NCBI RefSeq assembly: GCF_030272615.1
Contig: NC_081412.1
Location: 138,510,747-138,574,746, forward strand
DNA: 64,000 bases
Direction: 5' to 3'
Source: Cryptomeria japonica
Lineage: Eukaryota; Streptophyta; Pinopsida; Cupressales; Cupressaceae
In this document: in pieces, positions 35,521 to 47,575 of the stretch
How the letters are laid out: every line of letters starts with the position of its first letter
How positions within the stretch are numbered: position 1 is the stretch's first letter
Program-made: the position numbers and the translations under genes
The notes under the pieces: model-generated
The model's database searches: none
Told to the model about the DNA's origin: nothing
The model's input: only the letters and a program-made list of their open reading frames with translations

Positions 35521-36130
35521 AATAAGTATTGTTTCAAGATATCAAAGTAATCCTAAAGAAAATCATGAATGTGGAGTAAAGAGGATATTCTGGTATTTGC
35601 AAGGAACAACAAAATATGGTTTATGTTATTCTAAAAATGATGATTTCACTTTATGTGCATATACTGACTCAGATTGGGCAGGAGATATCGATGACAAGAA
35701 GTGCACTTCTGGTGGAGCTTTCTTTCTTGGAAAGAAACTGGTTTCATGGATCAGCAAAAAATAGTCATGCATTTCTTTATCTACTATAGAAGCTGAGTAT
35801 GTTGCAGTAGCAACTAATTGCACTCAAGTCTTGTGGATGAAGAAAATAAGGAAGGATATCAAGGTAAATTGTAGTGAACCGGTAGTTATCTACTATTATA
35901 ACTCTACAGCTATTGACATGTCTAAGAATCCGATATTTCACTCTAAGACTAAGCATATATCAATAAAGTATAACTTTCTGAAGGACAAGATCGAAGTAAA
36001 GAAAGTCAAATTGGTTTATGTGAACACTAAAGAACAAATTGCAGATATATTCACTAAACTATTGTCTAAGGAATCATTTGAGTATTTGAGAGACAGGTTA
36101 GGGATTTCTGCCCCTCCGACAAAGACTTGA
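35521..36130 (+). pseudogene. E4 RNase H
   Basis: YTDSDWAGDIDDKKCTSGGA (catalytic Asp region), KKLVSWISKK, TAG, then CISLSTIEAEYVAVATNCTQ, VLWMKKI, SKTKHISIKYNFLKDKIE and a C-terminus NTKEQIADIFTKLLSKESF. The D...E...D layout of Copia RNase H is recognisable. One internal stop (35762). Confidence 0.9.
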
Positions 36131-36460
36131 TTGATGTAGTTTGTCATCAATCCAACATGCATTATCAGAGATATTATTCATTCCGACACTGATGAGTGGT
36201 GTTACTACTCAGGGGGAGTAGTCAGCTTTGAGATTCAGAAGCTTATATTCTTGCTTTGATATTTTTGTCATATTTTTGGCATGTCAAAGGGGAAGAGATA
36301 TTGATGTGAAAAAATAAATTCAGAACTTTACAAAGATATCATTCATAGGGAGAGAGTTATTGATATTCAAGAGATTATTGGTTATCTTCCCTAGGGGGGG
36401 ACTTTTTTGGCATTTCTTAGTACTTAGATGTTTTTCACATCTAGTGTTGCCATCAATGCC
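36131..36460 (+). other. E4 3' untranslated region with extra purine tract
   Basis: No gene. Contains CTCAGGGGGAGTAGTCAG near 36209 and CTAGGGGGGGACTT near 36391, purine tracts besides the PPT at 36461. Similar extra tracts occur in E1 and E5. Confidence 0.7.
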
Positions 36461-36472
36461 AAAGGGGGAGAT
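36461..36472 (+). promoter_or_regulatory. E4 polypurine tract
   Basis: AAAGGGGGAGAT immediately before TGTTGG, preceded by TGTTGCCATCAATGCC. Confidence 0.92.
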
Positions 36473-37753
36473 TGTTGGCATTATGGATGAATTGATTATG
36501 TGTTGCATTGATGTTTTGTCATTGATGTCAACACTAGTTGTTATGGTTGGTTACCGGTAGATAGGTTTTGGTTATCGGTAGAAGATCTAGTGTTACCGAC
36601 AGAAGAGACTATCTATTGGACACTTCCAGCATGTTTGGATCTATGGAATATGATTGGTTACATGTGGTACATTCTTCTGGAGCATGTCTTGGTCAAATGG
36701 TATTGAATTGGTAATTGGATGGTATTATACACTCTGGTAAACCCTTACCGACATTGGTTTAAGGCTTTACTGATAGAGCTCTCACTAAGGAATCTTGACA
36801 GGGTGCATAATTGGTGTTGGGGCAACTTCTACATGGATTTTAGGATGTTGAAGATGTTCTTTGATCATGCTTCAACTACTTGAAGACATTTATTTGGCGT
36901 GGTGGACCCATAATAGGTCCAGTGCCTATTTAGGTTATGGACCGGTATCATGATAATGTGTACTCTACACATTATCGGGATTTTTCAAGTGATCTATGGA
37001 TTGGTTATTGTTGTTTTGGTCTTAAGCCAACATGGCATATCATTGTAATATGGAATTATGTAATGATCTTATTGTAATATCTTTTAGGTGGCCAACCTAA
37101 TTGGTTTAGGCCTTAGGGTTTGTATAAAATGATGTAAGATCTCATTGTAGATCATGGTATGGGAATGGAATAAATATTCATGGTCTTTGAATGCAATATC
37201 ATATGCAAAGCAGATTTGGTCGATCATAGGTGATTGAATTAGGATTTAGGAAGAGGTCAAAGGCCTTCCGTATTGAGCTTAACCGAGACTGTAATCAGGC
37301 ATGGTAGATGCTATCTCTGGCAGTTCACTCTATTGGATTGTTGTCCATTTATCTTGAGATGGTTATAGCCTCTCTTTAGTCAGTGAGAGTCTTTTGTAAT
37401 GAGCAGTATACTCTAGGTAGTGTGCCTTCTTGCATGTGCAGGCCCCTCATTGTATCACATACTTTCTGTAGAAGTATCATCTGACTGTGGGTAGTCTTCC
37501 CTCCGTGGTTTTTCCCTTTTTCAAGTTTTCTACATATAAATCATGGTGTTATGTGAAATGGTTGCTCTGCATTGATTATCTATTTAATTGTTAAGTTGTA
37601 TTGTTCATCAGTATCTGTTCCTACTGACATATGTATGTTCTTTACCAGTACTTGATATGTTTAAAGGTTATTAAGTGGATTAAAAGTTATAATATGTTAA
37701 CAATTGATTCACCCCGCCCCCCCCGCCTCAGTTGTTCACCAGTTATCCTAATA
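36473..37753 (+). repeat. E4 3' LTR
   Basis: 1281 bp, partner of 30593-31866. Ends CCTAATA (CCTAACA in the 5' copy). Motif CTCCGTGGTTTTTCCC near 37501. Confidence 0.92.
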
Positions 37754-37758
37754 GCACC
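37754..37758. repeat. Target-site duplication of E4, right
   Basis: GCACC, identical to 30588-30592. Confidence 0.88.
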
Positions 37759-38213
37759 AACATAGCATACTGAGTGAAACATATATTTGATATAACAACA
37801 ATCAACCATTTGCATTCTTGCATTACAACATACTATGTATAGACATCAACACCAATAGGGTGGACATCCACAACAAGGGATCTCTTCATTAATAAGAAAA
37901 AATTGTAAGACAATATATCAACAACAACATTCTTCAGTGGCATGTATTATCATCAACAAAGGCTTGACACCAATGGACAACAACATAAATGTACTAACAA
38001 AAATCTCTAATATCTTCCTCAAAACTAAGCCAATAATCTCTCTACAATATTACAATCATAAAATTGAGTATTACATGACATAGTTTCACAACATCAATCT
38101 CATTGACACACAAATGAAGGGTTGACATCAATGAAAACACTAATTCATTAATGACAACAACTGCCAATTATCTCTCCCAATGATTTTTATATAATCTGAC
38201 AATCACAACATTG
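37759..38213 (-). other. Non-coding flank with LTR-end fragment
   Basis: No gene. 38041-38180 resembles 40750-40885 (ATGACATAGT..CAACATCAA..CTCAT, then a decayed PPT-like ATCTCTCCC), so it is a fragment of the same minus-strand LTR family that starts at 38214. Confidence 0.45.
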
Positions 38214-40868
38214 TGTTCAACACTTAGCAAGACTCAAGGGGAGTGAATCAGTCTAAAACTTCAAAGGCAATTATTAATCAATTTATTTAACAAAAACAGT
38301 TTAACCATCAACACATCAAGCATAAACACATAAACATTGCATTTACATGGAAAACCCAAACAAGGAAAAACCACGATGAGAATCTAACTCAAAATTTGAA
38401 TAGAATTGTTTACAACATTTTAGGCTTGCAGCCAAGGAGCACCAACACTTCAAGGACTTGTAGAACTAAGGCACACTACCTTAGGCAAGATACAAGAAGG
38501 ACTTGTATTGTTGGATATTGCTGAGAAGTTTGCTAGAATGATGTGTTGTCATTGATGTCAACATATTCTCGTGTTCCAATGTTGCAGTTAGATTAAGTGA
38601 GTTGGTTTGGTCAGCGTGTTGCAGATGAGTTGTTGTGGATTAAAGGGTTTTAAGATAAGTATATCTAGTTGATTCAGTAGAAGTTTCAATGGTTTGCATG
38701 GTTATTTGATCGATTTGTGAGATCCAATATTGAGGTTGGTTATTGAATTTTTCATGTTATTTAGTATTCTGGATTCTACTCTGCATTGCTCCAGAATTGT
38801 AATATCTTGGTTTGCAGATTTGGAAGTGTTTGGGATGTTCATATGTGTCCTCAATTTAGATGGTTCATGATTTGGAATTCCGCAAGTGAATCTTTCTGTT
38901 TAACAGTCAGTTCATTGTGTGTTCTTGAGGTTCAGTATAATGATGATGAAGATTCTAGTAAGTGGTGATTTTGTGGTTGTTGATGTGTTAATTCACGTTG
39001 CTTGTGGATATTTCTAGATCATGTTCTATCTATGTTGTTGTTTTTCATTGATCGTTGTGTGTTTTATTGATCATTTTCTTGATTCGATGGTGTTCTTCAT
39101 GTTATACAACACTCATGATGATTATAGTGTGTTGTGGATGTTCAAGGCATAATATTTGGAGGTGTTTCTTATGTGCGGTGTTGGTTTAGGTCCAGAGTAT
39201 GTCTTAGCTAATATTGTTTTGGTCTACATGTATTGTTGTAGCATGTGAGGTTATTGTTTTGTAATTTATGTTGAGGGTTGAGCTGACCTTGAAACATAGG
39301 TCAAGATGATTTATATAAATATATGTAATATTTATGTGAGATGTATTTGCATGTGTGAACATCGATTTGATCTTTCAGTAGAAGAGGAGAAATTCAAAGA
39401 AGTGTGAAGAAGTGTGAAAGAGAAGAGTTTGTGTTATGTGCTTAACTAGGACTATAACCTGACATGAGGATATGTTATTTCATCAGTTCAAGATCCTCTA
39501 GATGCAATCCATATGTTTTTGTAAGGCAATGAGCTTTCCCAAGGGTTGTAGCCCTTCTTTTTTTATAATTTGAGTAGTGAGCTCTATGCAGTGTCCCTGA
39601 ATGCATGTGCATTCCCCATTGTAATATTTTCACTTACTCCTAACAAGGTATTATCTCATTGTGGGTAGGTTCCCACCGTGGTTTTTCCCTTAAACGAGTT
39701 TTCCATGTCAAAAATCTTGGTGTTATGTGTGTTATTGATGTGGTGTTGATTTGTGCTTTTATTGTTAATTTAAGTTTGAGTTGTGTAGATTTTGTGAGCA
39801 AACTATTCCCCCCCCCCCTTAGTTTGTTGCATTGTTGTCAACATATACAACTAAAGAACACTTCTTTAGGACAAGATACAAAATAATACCGAAGGACTCA
39901 CTGTCAATCGATAACGAATGAAATAGATAAACTAAAATTGAAAAGGTTTCTCTTGATCATGAAATTGTCCTTGAACAATAATCAAGTGACCAATAACATG
40001 AAAAACATCTCTGATAATCTTCACTGTCACAACACATTGTCTTGCAGAATATACAGCTTCAAAGCTCTTCTCAACCTAACTTTCTCATCCCCACAAGCTC
40101 AAATCTATTTACAAATCATTCACACACACTTCTCACACAATTCACTTCTCATCCAGACTTAATTAATCCATTTGCACATCTTAGATATGTGATACAACAT
40201 TGAAATCCTAATTAAGGGTCATCCAAAATAGAATAAGCAATATTACAAAAAATAAGCCACCCAGACCTAAATACATAGATTGATCCACACTAGGAGAAAG
40301 AGAGAACCAAAACATATCATAATACATCATTCCATGAATGATTTGGAAATTTGCACACACTAACACATACTCCAAAGGATGTTACAAAGCATAACATGTA
40401 GACATATTCAACCAGTTGGCTACATAACTTCTTCCAATGCAAAATACTACATGTGAATATGCACACGCCTAGGTGAGATCAAAACAAACATATCAACACA
40501 ACTTCCAACAAATATCTAGACCAAAAGAGCATGATCCACTAAACCGTCATGCAATTATCATCATATCTAGAGGGCACCAAAATCATTTTAGACCACCCTG
40601 GATTTAGGATGACACTATCGACACCAAAAGAGTATCTAGACCAACATCCATCTAGATAACCAATTTTTGACAAAGTATATCTGGACCAATATTCATTTGG
40701 ATAATAAAGTTTGACATCAATAACAACTGTACAAGCCCATGCTGACAAGAATCTCCAACACTTTGAGTATGACATGACATAGTCTAACAACATCAAGCTC
40801 ATCAATACACAAACTAATGGTTGACATTAATGATAACACCAAGTAATGGATGACAACAACTATCAATA
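38214..40868 (-). mobile_element. Minus-strand Copia-type LTR split by a solo LTR
   Basis: Starts TGTTCAACACTTAG, ends ..CAATA just before a PPT-like tract (minus AAAGGGGGATAT at ~40869-40881). Motif AGGAAAAACCACGATGAG at 38363. Without the nested insert it is about 1.32 kb. Only the 3' LTR and a stretch of adjoining internal DNA remain. Confidence 0.6.
38509..39843 (+). mobile_element. Solo LTR of the E5 family nested in the 38214-40868 LTR
   Basis: TGTTGGATATTGCTGAGAAG at 38509 to TTGTTGTCAACA at 39843. Its start matches the reverse complement of the E5 LTR (60355-61708): GAATGATGTGTTGTCAT and GATGTCAACATATT are shared. Contains GTTCCCACCGTGGTTTTTCC at 39670 and a C-tract at 39808. No internal domain or second LTR. 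Flanks TGTAT and TATAC do not match, so the TSD is lost or the ends are off by a few bases. Confidence 0.7.
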
Positions 40869-41527
40869 ATATCCCCCTTTGTCATTGGTAACAACACTCA
40901 TACAACTTTGATCATCTCTATAGTCTACATTTCTTCTCCCCCTTTGACATCAAGGACAAAGGATGCATGTCTTCTCTTGATTCTATATTCATTAGCCATT
41001 TCTTTCTCTTGCACATGTCCTCATTGTTAGCAATAATCAACAACTACCTACTCCCACTAAGAGCAATGACCAAACCACAAACTATACCCCCTAAAGGAGT
41101 GGACCTCATCAATTCAGGAGATAAAAATATCCTTTGAATTTTTTTACCTCCTTTAGCCTATACTCTATTTCTTACATATTCTGACATCTACAATACAACC
41201 TACATTAATCAGGAACCTAACCTAGACAGGTGCATAGTCACCTCTAAATTTATTCCTTGCCTCCATTATCACCTTAATGCAACTCTTAACACAACTTGGT
41301 CATTTTAATTCTCAAGAAGCCTCAAAACTTAGGGGGATAAAACATATACAGTGAATAACTCCCCCCGATTCTATTATTTATTTTCAATTTCTAGAAGAAT
41401 TTTTTGCATCGGGTAGAACCTCATCTAACTTTTTCCACATCTCCTCCATCTTCTTCTTTTCTTGATCCAAATCAATCTATGCAACATAGAAAGTCTCAAA
41501 ATGTTTCCCTTGCAAAACATTGGAATG
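40869..41527 (-). other. Internal remnant of the minus-strand element, truncated
   Basis: After the PPT come CTTCTCCCCCTTTGACATCA (40934) and CTCCCCCCGATT (41361), purine tracts on the minus strand as in E5's 3' region. No protein motif. Cut at 41528 by another LTR. Confidence 0.45.
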
Positions 41528-42269
41528 TGTCCTAGGTTATTGGAACTTTGATGTTTGGAAATAAGGTGTTTTACACCTTCCATAATAATGTTTATAATTG
41601 TAATATCTTATTTATTATGTGAGTTTCACATGGACATGTAACATGTAGAGATTCATTTGGAATATTCTCAAGGCCATTGTGATGTTATATTATAACATTT
41701 TAATATTATATTGTAATTATTTAATATTAGGAAAAGATATTTAAAAAGAGAAAACTTAGCACCCAATATTAAATGTGGGGTCAATGGTTAGGTAGCATAT
41801 GGTTTTAGTCACATGGTTTTACTTTACCACTAGTTGTATTTGTGTGAGCCTTTTTGTATAAAAGCAAGCACATGTTTAGTGGTTAAGGCTTCTTGGTGCA
41901 GGATTTGGCTGTCATTGTATTGTTTCCTTTAGAGGATTACAATTGTGGAGTATAGTATGTGATGTGTGGATTCATGTGTGGACACATGAGAATGCATTAA
42001 AGGTCTTTATGGTTCGAGGATATTCATTGCAACTCTATAAGTGCTTTGTATTTATTTATGGTTGAATAATATGATGGGGCATGAATTCTTTTGGAGGTTG
42101 GGTTTTTTCTCATGAGGATTTCCTAGGGTATATCATGTGTTTTCTTATGGCTTGTCTATTTGATCTTTTCATTATGGTGATTATGTAATCTTGTATGCAT
42201 GCTTTTCTCTTATGGGTTATATAGGAAAATGATTAAATGTTTGTGGGTATGAAACATTATTTCCTAACA
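41528..42269 (+). mobile_element. 742-bp Copia-type LTR (5' LTR)
   Basis: TGTCCTAGGTTATTGG...TTCCTAACA followed after two bases by a PBS. Short family without the CCACCGTGGTTTTTCCC motif. No second copy in the window, so the element is truncated or interrupted. Confidence 0.65.
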
Positions 42270-42271
42270 AG

Positions 42272-42283
42272 TGGTATCAAAGA
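42272..42283 (+). promoter_or_regulatory. Primer-binding site of the 41528 element
   Basis: TGGTATCAAAGA, ten of twelve matches to TGGTATCAGAGC, two bases after the LTR. Confidence 0.7.
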
Positions 42284-42897
42284 TTTCATGGTTGATTTGG
42301 AGTTATATCCTTGGCTTGAGTGAAGAGGGTGCAAACTAGAATTCATGGCTTTTCATGAAAGGATTTGTGACACTACAAGGTATGGAACACACTTGCATGT
42401 TGTTTTATTGTAGATGTAAGGATTTTAGGTTTTCTGTTATGATGGGTTGTTTGCAGATTTGGGATTCAAAAATAATTGGGCCCAATGGGTTTCTTGGTTG
42501 TATATTCAAATGAGGGTTTTGGGAGTGTGTTTGCAAAAATGACCTCCCAAGAAAAAACGGATCTCATGGTTGGACTTAGGTTGGCCAAAAAATAAAAAAT
42601 AATATAAATTTTACCATATTTGAAAAAGTTGAAAAATTATGAAAAAAATTTAGCCCCAGCCAAAGTAGTATGACCCGAACAAAGGTGTCTACAAAAAAAT
42701 ATTAAAAAAATAAATAAATCTATTGGTATTTTTAAAAATCTGCAAAATAATAAAAAAATTTAGAAAAAAAAAAAAAAATCATTTTGGTGATGAGCGAGGT
42801 GAAAATTTTTTTAAAGCAAAAATATATACCTATATTTGGCAGGGGAGGTGGGGTGCAGGGATGGGGGAGGGAAAGGGCATGTAGACCCACCTCTCCT
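42284..42897 (+). other. 5' leader of the 41528 element, non-coding
   Basis: No gene. A-rich from 42585 to 42830 (AAAAAATAAAAAAT words), then a G-rich patch. Interrupted at 42898 by an LTR. Confidence 0.45.
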
Positions 42898-44380
42898 TGT
42901 TGGCATATGTGTAGAGCATGATGATATTGTATGTTGTCATTGATGTCAATATGCTGAAGTATGAACCGGTATAATGTAGTAAGCTAACTGGCAAGAGAAC
43001 CAGTATGATGATGTAAACCGATATATGTGAAAAAGTGAAGCGGCATGTTTGTTCAAGGTGAATAGGTATGTTGGAATGAGAACTGGTATATGGAAGTTTT
43101 GTATCAGGTTTCATTTGGCATGACTACTGGTTGGTAGTCTCAGCTTCAGGGTTTCCGGTTGATGCATTGCCTGTGTGATTCAACCGATGACATCTTGTGA
43201 TGAGTTAGCATTGTAATGAAGACCAGATCATGTTGCCACGTCAGCCTTGTGCGTGTGAAGGATTTCCTTGAGGATCTTGCATGAAGAAGATAGATCATAT
43301 CTACCTCAGGAATGTGCGAAGTCTCTGTAAATGGTGGAGAGCATGTGATGGGTTATCAACTTCCTAAAGCGGCAAAGAATGAACGATGGAGATCGTCTTG
43401 AGATCTATTCAAGACTATTGTATTCAATGCAGTATGATTAACGGTTAGGATTGAACCAACTGAATTGTTAAACTTAAAGGTTTAGGGTTTAGGGTTTATG
43501 CTACCGACCTATCTATTTCCTATAAGGTCGATGATGTTTTTCATTTTGAAGTTGTTGGCAAATGTTATGTGTGTATCCAAGTGAAGAGATACTTGATTCT
43601 TGCCAGACCAGAGAAGTGTGTTGATACCTGCAGAGTGTGATTGCAGAAGCAAAGGACCTAAAGTGGATCTGCCTTGGCATTGTGTGTTGTTATCAGATCA
43701 GTGCATTACCTGTTGACTTCTAACCATTTCAGTAGTTGGAAAATCCCTTAATCGGGTAGCTTTAATAGGCTTTTGTGTAAATCCTTTAATAGCGTGACTC
43801 AATTCAATGAGTTCTTAAAATCCTCTTGTGAGGTAGCCTCTAACAGGGTTTTAACCTTTAACCGGATATTTAGGCATCCCCTAATCGGGTGATCCCTAGC
43901 AGGATCGGTTCCTAGCAGAACCTATTGTAAAAGTCTTTAACCGGACTAGGCTCCTAACAGAGCGGACTTTAGAAGAGTTCAAAGAAAATCTTGTGGGTAT
44001 TCATCCCCACCGTGGTTTTTCCCAGTTGGGTTTCCACGTGAAAAATCAGTGTGTCATGTGTGATGCCTTTCATGTGATGATTTAGTTTTTTATGTCAAAG
44101 TGGTAATGCAAGTAGATTCATTGATTTTAAGTATTTCTGATGTATTGCTTGCTTGAGCTTAAGGGTGAAGTGGAAATGAGATATTAGACTATATAGAGAG
44201 CTAAGAGTTACCAGTTTTATGTCTTTCACATTCTCATTGAGTTTTACTGGTAGTTCTCTATTTTGACCGATGTTATTGTTTACCAGTTGAGTGTAGTCTT
44301 TGCAGTCAAACCGGTTCAAGGAAAGGTTGTTTTGTCTATACTGATTCACCCCCCCTTCTCAGTACCAGTTTGGTACTAAC
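42898..44380 (+). mobile_element. Solo-like Copia LTR with ACCGGT-type repeats
   Basis: TGTTGGCATATGTGTAGAGC at 42898 to about GGTACTAA (44380). U3 carries AACCGGT at 42964 and degenerate copies (42986, 42998, 43016, 43081, 43152). CCCCACCGTGGTTTTTCCC at 44005 and GATTCACCCCCCCTTCTCAG near 44342. Flanks CTCCT and CTGCT match at 4 of 5 bases, a possible decayed TSD. Confidence 0.65.
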
Positions 44381-45772
44381 TGCTCATCATTATTCGTCAC
44401 CCCTCACCCTATACTTAGTGCACAAACATGCATTGTCATACTTGTCATACTTGGATGATAGTATGCCCACCTTCATGCCTTTTTACAAACACTTGAAAAG
44501 TCTTTTGAAACTTTTTTAAAAAGTTAAAAGTTTCTAGTAAAATTGCATTTCTTAAAATTAGATATTTAAATTAAAGCCTAAACCTATTAAACCACCACCA
44601 CACTTTATTAAATTTTGGAAGCTATGTAAATTAAATCAGATTATATAAGTGGTCAGGTCCAATCTATGTATAATTTGGGAATTTTTTATGTTTTTGAAAA
44701 ATAAAATAAAAATGAAAATGATAGTGGGGCTCACCTTGGAGTTACTTGTAAAGGCAAATCAACTATTTTTTTTTAAATGAGCATAACTTTTACCCGAGAT
44801 GTTGGATTTTTTAATTCTTATACTCTTTAAAAAATTGGTTTTGATTACTATGCAATGGTACAATTTTGGTTCCATGTTTATGTTGTTTTGATCTATTTTT
44901 GGGCCTTGAAAGCCAAATGTTCTCCTTTTCATAGTTTTGGTCATAACTTTTGCATACAGAATCAGATTTTTAATTTCAGATAAGCATTGGACATCATGTT
45001 TAGTCCTTTACATAGTGGTGTTGTTATTTAATTAGTTTGATGAGTATATAGAGTTGTGTACTTGTTTGATCACTTGTAGGTTTCTATGAATCAAGGTGTG
45101 ATTGTGTGACCATCTAGATGAGTCAAGAGGCAAAACCTTGAGAGAGTGCATGTTTTATGAGATATTTATAATGCTGCAACTGATTATCAAATTTGGCACT
45201 ACTTGGTATAGGTTTACATGTGTGTTTTAGAGTTATACTTTGATGGTGATAGGTCGATAGGCTGCTTCAGTTTGAGGACATGGTTAGACATGGTTTGAGA
45301 TAGGAGTCTTGTGTGGGTGAAAGTTAGATGTAGGTATAGTGTTGGTGATGATTATGGTGTCATGGTTATGTAGGTATACTTTTTGCATTGAAACAATATA
45401 GTCATGATTGTGATGATTTGGTGGTGATTTATATTTATGTAAGGAGGTTGTTTCTTATCTCCTTGATGCTTATTTGGTTCCTTGACTATGGTACTTGGTT
45501 GTTGACATGTTTGGTAGATCTGATTAGATGTTGATTTGGTGTTTGAGTCATGTGATCTATAGGATTATTCTCTTTGATATCTTAGTTTGTAGTTTACTAT
45601 GTGATGATGAGTTTGCATGTTCAATCTTTGACCTACAAGTTATCCAGATATATGGGATCCTAGACGTGGATTATCTATATCCTCCAAGTTTGATTCCTTA
45701 TTGATGAAGATTTTATTAGTTGGCCTTATCTATGGTCACTATTGTATTGCTATGTTTACTTTGAGATGGGAG
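44381..45772 (+). other. Non-coding, G/T-skewed element interior
   Basis: No gene. 44480-44990 resembles an untranslated leader (GAGCATAACTTTTACCCGAG; 'CATAACTTTTGCAT' at 44942). From 45200 the plus strand is rich in GATGGTTATG-like words. The same texture resumes at 49251, so the 45773-49250 LTR interrupts it. Confidence 0.4.
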
Positions 45773-46109
45773 TGTTACATCCCACTTGTGCCCTAGTTGA
45801 TTTTGTGCACTATTTACATCCTGATACATGTTAACCCTAGTGCATTTTGATATACTCGTATGATGTATAATGTGCCTGGTTTTATGTTTTAAATGATGGA
45901 TTTGTTCAGATGATTATGCAATATGTGAATAATGATAATTATATTTTCTATGCAATTTGATGTATTTTGATATAGTAAATTGATGAATTTCAGTTAAAAA
46001 TATGATATCATGTTTCAATTTTATTATGAGTTATTAATTGTCAAAACTAGACAAGATTGGATCTAACCGATTTCTGTGGGCCAAGTGTGTGCAGGAGATC
46101 ATCGTCCTC

Positions 46110-46270
46110 CATGAAAGGAGGGAAAGTATCATCAGGTCGAGAGGTGAAAGGAAGGAAGAACTCAATACCATTTGAGAAAAACTCTAACCTAAGCTAGGTA
46201 AACCTATGTTGATCTTGTTAGACCTTGTTAGCCAGTGCGCTAGGTAACCTAGTAGGTCAGTGTAAAGAAT
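46110..46270 (+). repeat. Inverted repeat, left arm
   Basis: GGAGGGAAAGTATCATCAGG near 46123, then AACTCAATACCATTTGAGA. The reverse complement of 48780-48960 gives GGAGGGAAAGTATCATTAGG and GAACTCAATGCCATCTGAGA in the same order. Confidence 0.65.
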
Positions 46271-47536
46271 TTAGGGTTTATAACCTAGGGTCGTTGCTCC
46301 TCGAGATAATTGAAAATTATTTCATTAATTATTAATTAAGTTGATTGGATTGATGTTACTTTTAGTGTATAGGTATATATATTTGTGTATGTGTATATAT
46401 ACGTTACAAATATATCCTATACGAGTACCTGGGTATGGTAGTACATATTCCTAGTCGTATATGTACTACCGCAATCAGGTATACGTAGGATGCATGGGTC
46501 ACATATATATAAATATATATAAATAAGTATTTTAAATTAACTAATAATTTGCAAGACAAGGATTATTGTAATTAAATAAATTAATATTTTATTTTTGCTA
46601 ACTTTAATTGGCTTGGAATATTTTAATTATGCCAAGAGGGAAATAAGTTTTAATAAATCCTTTTTCATTGCTCCACCTTACCTTGTGATTTTATCGAGCA
46701 TGAAGGAGGTATTAATTTAAAAATATAAAGGAGATTAAAAGGATTTATTTCTCAACCTTGATATAATTTTATCGAGCATATTGGGAGGGAAAAAGCACCA
46801 AATATATATTATTATGCATTCATTTCTTTGAAAAAGGATGAAAAGATATTTTCACAGGAAGCTTCTGCTGGAAGCGAGAAATGCGAAAGGCATGAATGGA
46901 GCACAGGATTAACATGACTCCTTGGGCAGTTTAAGATTTTTTCTTGGTATTAGGGTGAACAAAGGAAGAGTCATGTGAAAGTCTATACTTAAACCATTTT
47001 TGGAAGAGAAAGGGAGGGTGGTTTTTATCTTTGTTCTACTTGGCGACGACAAAGAAAGAGGGTTTTGCTCTGCAATTCCATGACTTGTCTAGTCAACCAT
47101 TACGAAGTTTCAAGGGCTTCAAGTGTGAAGACCATTAGAGTGCAACCTCTGACGGATTTTTCTTCTTTCAAGTCATGTGGTCTGGTTACCTACTGATTCG
47201 ACTATTTCCTTTTCCATTTTTCATTCAATTTCTGGAAAACAGAGGAAAGAAACTAAATTCAGTTTATTCTTCAATATGTTATGAAATATTTGAACTATTT
47301 TCCCTTCTGTAATGCGAATTCTGAAAATATGCTTTAATGGGAAGAGATAAATCCTTATGTTGCCTTAAAAAAATATATATATGTAGTATATCTGTTTACT
47401 TCTACATAACACCAATTTTACCTTCTATTTTTGGTAAAATCAAATGGTGATGATATTACGTACAGGGTTATCATACCTAGTTAATTTGGAATACATATAT
47501 GTGTATATATACTCATTAATGTATATATATGTAAAC

Positions 47537-47575
47537 ATGGGTATGTGTGTGTATATATATATATATATATATTAA
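47537..47575. repeat. (TA)n microsatellite
   Basis: GTGTGTGTATATATATATAT and on. Other short TA runs at 46375-46400 and 46505-46525. Confidence 0.85.

Larger units (their letters stand above)
30593..37753 (+). mobile_element. E4: complete Ty1/Copia gag-pol element (7.16 kb)
   Basis: LTRs 30593-31866 and 36473-37753, TSD GCACC, PBS, gag, protease, integrase, RT, RNase H and PPT, all on the plus strand in Copia order. At least three frameshifts (about 32283, 33285, 34705) and about ten stop codons make it inactive. LTRs differ by roughly 7% over the first 165 bp (eye count), many of them C/T or G/A changes. Confidence 0.95.

Noticed and set aside
38504-39848. TSD for the 38509-39843 solo LTR
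   Set aside because: The five bases on either side (TGTAT, TATAC) do not match.
42585-42830. AT-rich region as origin or scaffold attachment site
   Set aside because: It sits inside the leader of a Copia-type element; composition alone is not evidence.
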